Assembly: GCA_002812745.2 (NCBI GenBank) | Contig: NCSJ02000074.1 | Coordinates: forward strand, 62,001-126,000 | Source of the DNA: Scytalidium lignicola | Lineage: Eukaryota; Ascomycota; Leotiomycetes | Length of the DNA: 64,000 nt | Direction of reading: 5' to 3' | Part shown: positions 58,001 to 64,000 of the stretch, piece by piece | Position numbering within the stretch: position 1 is the stretch's first letter | Layout: each line of letters opens with the position of its first letter | The notes under the pieces: generated by a model | The model's input: the letters and a program-made list of their open reading frames with translations, nothing else | Database searches by the model: none | Told to the model about the DNA's origin: nothing | Translations under genes and position numbers: made by a program

Positions 58001-58830
58001 AGCAGAGTGGTAGCAGAGTTTGGAAAGATGGCTGGGCAGCCTGGGCATTTTCCTTGGAAATGAAGCAGTGGAGGCAGAGGAAGCAGAAAGGGAAAATGGA
58101 AAGAGAAGTAAGAAAGAAAGAAAAACGGGTTTCTTTGGAACGATGATCAATGTGTAGCAATAGTACTCTCGTAGCCATGGAAAATAATAAAGAACATGTT
58201 GGATCTGTGCTAATGCCGACCCCTACGGCCTGCTTTTTGTGGCTGAGAAAGTGTTGCGACATCCCAAGATTACGAACGGTGAGACCCGGGGGTGGAGGAT
58301 GCAGAAGAATGCAGAGAACGAGCGAGAAGAACAACAGACGAAATTGAGATCTGAGAGCATGAACAATGGAAAAACAATGGAAAACAGGGGGACACAGACG
58401 CAGGCACAGACACAGGCACAGATGAGAAAGAGATAAAAGAGAGAGAAGGGGGAGAGAAAGAGAAAAGAGCAGAGAGAAGCTTCGGTACCTTAAAACGCAC
58501 AGAGATCCAGATCCAGATCAGATCATGCACGGGAGATCATGTGCAGGCTGATCACCTGCACCCACACAGACGCCAACCCAAGGGAACCGTTCGTTCGTTC
58601 ATCGTCCAGAATAATCCCACACGCTTTCCCCCCTCAATTACAATACACAGACCAATACATAACGTGATTGACCAGGGGGCAGAGCTTCCTAATCCAAGAC
58701 CAAAGACCAAAGACCAAGACTGGGCTCAAGCTCCTTTCCTCTTCCGGATCCGTGCATTGGATTAGGGTAATTACTGTATCACGCATCGCCACAGCAGCGT
58801 TGCAGAATGGAACCCAACGTAATAAGAGGA

Positions 58831-58880
58831 TGCACAAGCACAAGCACAAGCACATGCAAATGCAAATGCAAATGCAAATG
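58831..58880. repeat. (CACAAG)n / (ATGCAA)n microsatellite
   Basis: About three hexamer CACAAG units followed by about four ATGCAA units. Confidence 0.9.
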
Positions 58881-60325
58881 CGCATGCACCAAGCACCAAA
58901 AGCTAGACAATCTACTCATCCACCAAGCAAAGAACAAAAGACTGTACTGTACGTCCGTAAGGAAAGAAGCTCTCCAAACTCCTCCTCTCCTCCTCTGCAT
59001 TCTGGCATGGGTCTTGGATTAGGAAGGTGGGGATCTCCGTTTTCAGACAGAACAAGCAGACAACCCGATTTAGTTAACCCACCTCCTTCTCCCTTCCCCT
59101 CTGCCCTCTCTCTCGTCGTCGTTCGTCGTACAGTCCGTTGTCATACGTTGCAGCTGCATCGAGGCCCTACACGCCCCACTCCCTAGTTTTAGACANTTTT
59201 TTCCCTTTCGAGGCAGCTAAGAAAGAGGGAAAAAAAACAATAATAGATCTAGGATTATTTTAGTAGGTTTACTGTTTTTGCAAAACGGTTTAAGTTCCTA
59301 GCAACTCATCTCTCCTCGCTTACACTTCTTACCTCTCTCTCTATCTCTTCTTCTCGTCCCACTTAAAGTTAGTCACTTCCCTTGTATTCTATCTAATCGT
59401 AACAGTTATCATAATCTCACCAAAAAATCTCANCCCCAGCTCCCCCAGTTTTTCTATAACTTTTTGATTTTTCCCCTCGGGGTTCTCTCTTTCGGAATGC
59501 CGAGGTGAATTTTTAAAATATACTAATTAATATCGTATTCCCATCCCATTACATTTACGAGCAATCTTTTAGATAAAAATGTCTCAGAGATAAATAAAAC
59601 GTCCATACAAACGAATCCCGTAAATGCCGTGTGTCTTCTCTGTGGTCCATTTTTTGGGGGGAGAGGGAGCGAGGGAGGAGGAGGAGGAGAGAAGGAGAGA
59701 GAGGGGGGATTTTTGCCACACACAATCTAATCAAAACTCGGGATTTGACCGAGAGAAGGATAAGAGATGGGTTTCTCGGTTATCACCGATTGTGTGTGTG
59801 TGCTTTGTGCTGATTGCTGGGTTTTTGAACTAGACTGTATTTGATCTATTGAAAGGAAAGTGCAAGTCCAAGCGTATTTGTGCCTTGTTCCATTGTGCGT
59901 GTAAACGGTTGAAAGAATAATCTTTGTTTCTGTTTCAAAAGTAATGATAAAACAAGAAAAGGGCCTAAAATATGATTTGAGTTTCTTCTCATCGAATCAT
60001 GTTGTTGAAAGCCGAACCCGTTTTTTTGCCTTTTCTTTTTCTTTTCTTTTGGTTATCTAGAATCGAATAAGATCGGAGGAGGAAGAGTAAACGACTGAGT
60101 ACACAAAGTACGAATACGGCTAAATACGAGTAGGACGGAGGGGAAATGAGGAGAGGCGGCCATTCAGATTAATCATTAACGCGATTACCGACCAGTGCAC
60201 AAGTGAGACTTACATGCGTACCGTTTATTAGGGCAATACATGTACTGCAAAACGCCTGTGCTATCTGTACTTTCCCGGTACATACCGATATATGCCGTTG
60301 CTGCGTGTCTTGTTTGTACGTGCAG

Positions 60326-60365
60326 GTACCAGTTCTAGTTCTAGTACCAGTTCTAGTACAAGGTC
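60326..60365. repeat. Short tandem repeat based on GTACCAGTTCTA
   Basis: Alternating GTACCAGTTCTA and GTTCTA units. Confidence 0.8.
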
Positions 60366-63300
60366 CAGAACCAGGAAGGTCGAACCGGTGGAGAGCGAGA
60401 CAAGAGAGGGAGAGAGAATGATATGTGTTATGTTGTGGTGCTATGAGCCAATCAGGTGCATGGTCGCCCAAGCTTGGGTTTAGGAGTTAATAGATCTCTC
60501 GGGGCGCCCTTTAGCAGGTTGTTCGGTGTCAACACCACTAACTCATCTAGGAGATTACTCACTGTTAGCTAGTCAGTGACACGTACTTGGACCACTTCGT
60601 GCTCAATGTTTGGCGGGTCACTTGCTAAGCCACCTACCATCAGCGTCCAGCACCTTTCAGCCATTCTGCTACTGTATTTTATGGTTCTCCACCTCCTCTG
60701 GCCAAGTGGGAAACTTAATGGACAGCTAAAATTAAACAGACAGGTTTAGGCTGAGACCGTTAGATAAACTCTAGCCGGTGGCTGATGAATAAGTAGGGGA
60801 CACCAGGCCAGCTCGTATATCATTTGCCACTTCAGACCCCGCGAGGACCAATGCTATTGGACTGATCGTCTGGAGAAGCCTCGAAGGCGGCCGAGCCAAG
60901 TAGAGCAGCCATGGATTGGACCCCGAATCAGGTGGCGATCATCACACGGTTCAGGGGATGCTCCCTACCGGAAGAGCTCCAGACTCTGGCTGTTCGGGTG
61001 CCGCATTCAGACTGGTAGTAAAAGTTCGAGGGGGCTGTGGAGAAAGGCGACCAGCCGTCAACCGAGGAACGAACGACGACGACTAACGAGCATTTGTAGC
61101 TGAAGCTGGTCTTGGCTGCTTTTTGTGGTGCAGCCAATCACTCGCCGGATAGTGCCTCATCCGACGCACGGTTGCCATGCACAATGGCCTAGCCGTGCTT
61201 GGTTGTGCCTAAATCGAGTAAACTGTGGCTCATGGCCTATGAGCTTTACCTGTTCGGTGTTAGAAATGTCTAATTGTCACAAATGCAGTCTAGCGCCGAT
61301 ACAGAGGGCCTGTTTAGATCGAGCGATCAACATTGGCGCACATGGCCCCAGCTCTGAATCATCCTTTGATAGGGCCGAGATGAAGCTGCTGTGGGTCCTT
61401 GGCATTATTTAGAGCTTGCAGATCTGCACCGCCATAGCCGTAAGCACTTTCTCTCAAGTGCAGTCCATCATCTGCGCGGGGCATCATGTTGAATCTCCTA
61501 AAGCCCTTCCCTCCCCACCCCCTTTTTCTTGCAACCCCTTGCTGCCACTGCTATTCTTTTTTTTTGTTTTGCTTTTTTGGCCCTATTGCCCCTTACAGTC
61601 TGCATAGGCTCGGGTAGAAGCAAAAGCACGTTGGAAGCAGCAGGTACAGCACGGCAGTTCTGATAACCGGCCGCTGCAGCCTGCTTCTATTTCGCCGAAT
61701 AGACTTTTGTGGCTGAGATTTGCGGTTGATGGCTGCCATGCTCTCCATGCTGGGTAACACACCTATATGGTTTGCGGTTGTGAGATCTACTCTGGGGGAA
61801 GCTGCTGCAGTCCCCGTGCACCTCCCGTCCGATGGCGAACGCAATTCCGCCCCCTGTATCCCATCAACAGCGAGATCTCAGGCCCTGGGCGAGAGAGACT
61901 CGAGAGCGTGAAGGAGAGCCCACTTAGCCCTGTTTAACTTGCCCACTGCCCTGCTTGCCCGCCCACAACAACGGTACGGAAGTACATCAGTAATGATACA
62001 CAGTAGCGCCCTCACCTCTTGACCACTTGGATCGTCCGGCCAGACTTGATCAGATTTGCCACGCACCAATCCATAGCCTGAACCAACCAGGACACCATTC
62101 CTGATGCTGATGCTGATCCGTTGGTTGCTGGGTCGAGTCCGGAGGCTGAATGACGCTGCATCTCACCACCATCAACATCGGTTCCCTTGGCCCGGATTAC
62201 TGGGAGTTCGCTCCCTCTCCTCCTGCTAGCATTGTTTGGTATCATTGTTATCATAACTTTGCTAGTTACTTTTCTCCTCCTCCTTATCATTATCTCATCT
62301 ATCGAGACACAGCAGATCTCAAACCCACTCGCCAGACTAAAACCACGCTAGACTAGATTTGGAGGGTAGAGCAAGGCGTCTCAAATCAGTCAGAAAATTG
62401 GTCATCGGGCAAGGAATATGATATAATATGTGAGTGATACGAAGTGAGAAGAAGCGATACTGGGTTGATCTGCCGCAGGGATATCCCTAGGATTACGCAG
62501 GCAGGAGCCGTTCTGCCTGTACTGTAGGCTCTCGGGCTGCAGCAGCGGTCCAGTCCCGGTCAAGCTGATTCCCATAAGGGGCCCATGCGCGGCGGGCTGC
62601 TGGTCAGTGTCCCATTCCGGCTTACTCGAGCTGCCCAATGCTATTGGATGCTGCCCGCTGCTACACTGACTGCTACTAACTTCACTCTTCTCACCAAGCT
62701 TGTCGCTCATCGTTTGTCGTCGTGGTGTGCACACTTGCTGCGCGGGGAATGCTGCTGCTGGAGCCGGCTTGGGATCTGGGCGTCGAGCACAGCGAATCGC
62801 AACTCTCCAACGCTCTCTCTTCACAACTCCTCCAGCAGTATCACACAACAACCCCCATATCCGACCAGGCTACCGGTTGTGGCACAGGGCTATTAGGGTG
62901 ATCGATATCTGAAGGGTCGTGCGAATGGTCTCTCAGCGAGCCGTTGCCTTGTATGGAGCCCGCTATGCATCTGCGTCCGGAAGCCGTGGAAAGAACGTAC
63001 TCTCCATGTATCTATCTCATGCACATCCCCAACGTTACACCACTCCAAGGTACACAGTAATTACCAGGGCTCGTTGCTGAAGATCTACGATCGTGCAGAA
63101 ACCGTAATTACTGCATAGTGGGCATCCAATCTCTGGTAGCATGTGTGCGTGCGTGAGGGAGGGAAGAGGCGGGAGTGCGCTCAAGCGTCTTGGCTGGGTG
63201 ATCGGATGGTAGGTAAGGCAATGGGCATTTTCTTATTTGGAAATTTCGAAGCTTCCTTCTCACGTGCGAACTTGCTTGTGCGTAGTTCTTTTGGGCTGCA

Positions 63301-64000
63301 GTGCAGCTCTGCAAGGTCTGCAGCAGGGTGGATTTTCGTCTTCCATGGTGTTTATTTTTTGCTTTTTTTGCTTTGTTTTGTTTTTCTGCTTTTTCTCCTG
63401 GCAAAAAAAGCACGCATAGAGCTACAGTAGTAGTACGGCCGTGGCACAGATCTTCTCTCTCTCTTCGTTCTCTGTGTCTGGCTGGCTCTTTCCCTCGCAC
63501 TCCTCGTATAGAGGTGTTGCCACCACCAGCTCCACGAACCAAACCACAGTATTCAGCCAAAGTTGAGAAGATAGATTGTAATCATGGAATAATCGAGAGA
63601 AAGCGTCTAGCCTGGTCCAAATGATGTCTGTCATCCATACTGTCCATACTGTCCAGAACATCGTCCACTGCCCCGCGTCTTGCCTCGAGCGCTGGGTCAG
63701 CACCCGTCCACGATGGATCAGCCGGGCATTGTACCCAAAAGCCACCGAATAAAGTGTGGCCGGGGGTCAAACAATGGGACAAGGCCTAGGGCCAAGATGT
63801 GTATGAGAGTGAGAGAGAGGGAGAGAGGGAGAGAGTAGACTCCAGAGGCAGATCTCCAGATCGATGCTGCGCTGCAGATCCCGATTGGCCCGGCGCGTGG
63901 CTCTCCCAAGTGTCGTAGCGGCCGTGGGTCTACACCCTGGCCGCGACTCAGAGGGTGCGTTGTGGCTTGGGTTGTGCAAGAGAAGCGTTCGTTTCGCAGG

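Larger units (their letters stand above)
58001..64000. other. 6-kb region without a recognisable gene
   Basis: I see no conserved coding segment on either strand. It holds simple repeats (58831..58880, 60326..60365, purine tracts near 59650..59710 and 63800..63838), two undetermined bases (59196, 59433) and several TACTGTA/TACAGTA copies (58772, 58945, 60670, 62520, 63423). It may be the long upstream region of a gene beyond the window end, or contain non-coding RNA that cannot be recognised by eye. Confidence 0.5.

Noticed and set aside
58001..64000. Short ORFs of 60-170 codons across the last 6 kb
   Set aside because: Lack motifs, overlap each other and follow repeats; not credible genes.

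Overview
The window reads as a nuclear segment of a filamentous ascomycete (Pezizomycotina). The evidence is short GT-AG introns (mostly 48-128 nt, with CTAAC-like branch sites), fungal-only protein families (Zn2Cys6 regulator, hybrid histidine kinase, Opi1, Ugo1), compact divergent housekeeping gene pairs and AT-rich, mutated transposon DNA. A Leotiomycete is my guess from general protein resemblance; the window does not prove it. Seventeen isolated N bases, nearly all beside homopolymer runs, are an assembly signature.

Layout. 0-10 kb is a dense housekeeping block: SRP54 (-), RRP15-like (+), mitochondrial ferredoxin YAH1/adrenodoxin type (-), UGO1-like mitochondrial carrier (+), an F-box-like protein (-), NOP10 (+, 66 aa, two exons) and a triple-RRM protein (+). 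10-14 kb is sparse and holds one unrecognised three-exon gene. 14.5-24 kb carries AP-1 mu (-), the Opi1-domain regulator (+), a two-TM protein with a disordered tail (+) and an APC-family permease (-). 24-28 kb is a long upstream region leading to an ammonium transporter (+); a Zn2Cys6 regulator (-) follows at 31-32.5 kb. After another 4.3 kb gap comes a choline-sulfatase-type sulfatase (+), then a 1347-aa hybrid histidine kinase (-) at 40.5-44.7 kb and an SPX-EXS protein (SYG1/XPR1 type, -) at 48.2-51.6 kb. The 51.6-56.2 kb interval is AT-rich and contains a dead DNA transposon with 34-bp inverted repeats. A cytochrome P450 (+) lies at 56.2-58.0 kb. The last 6 kb shows no gene.

Gene models were rebuilt by hand from splice consensus and frame continuity. 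Four introns (SRP54, ferredoxin intron 2, sulfatase intron 2, permease) are multiples of three and contain no stop, so a plain open reading frame runs through them and gives a wrong protein.

Functional threads: mitochondrial Fe-S and fusion functions sit side by side (ferredoxin, Ugo1); nutrient acquisition (ammonium transporter, permease, sulfatase, SPX-EXS phosphate protein) dominates the middle. No secondary-metabolite cluster, CRISPR, tRNA or rRNA gene was found. The observations I rate highest are the transposon with an apparent TTA duplication, the roughly five-fold excess of the heptamer TACTGTA/TACAGTA in the large gene-free gaps, the orphan three-exon gene, and a 40-bp duplication read in two frames in the F-box-like gene. 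I did not find a clear new multi-gene system.
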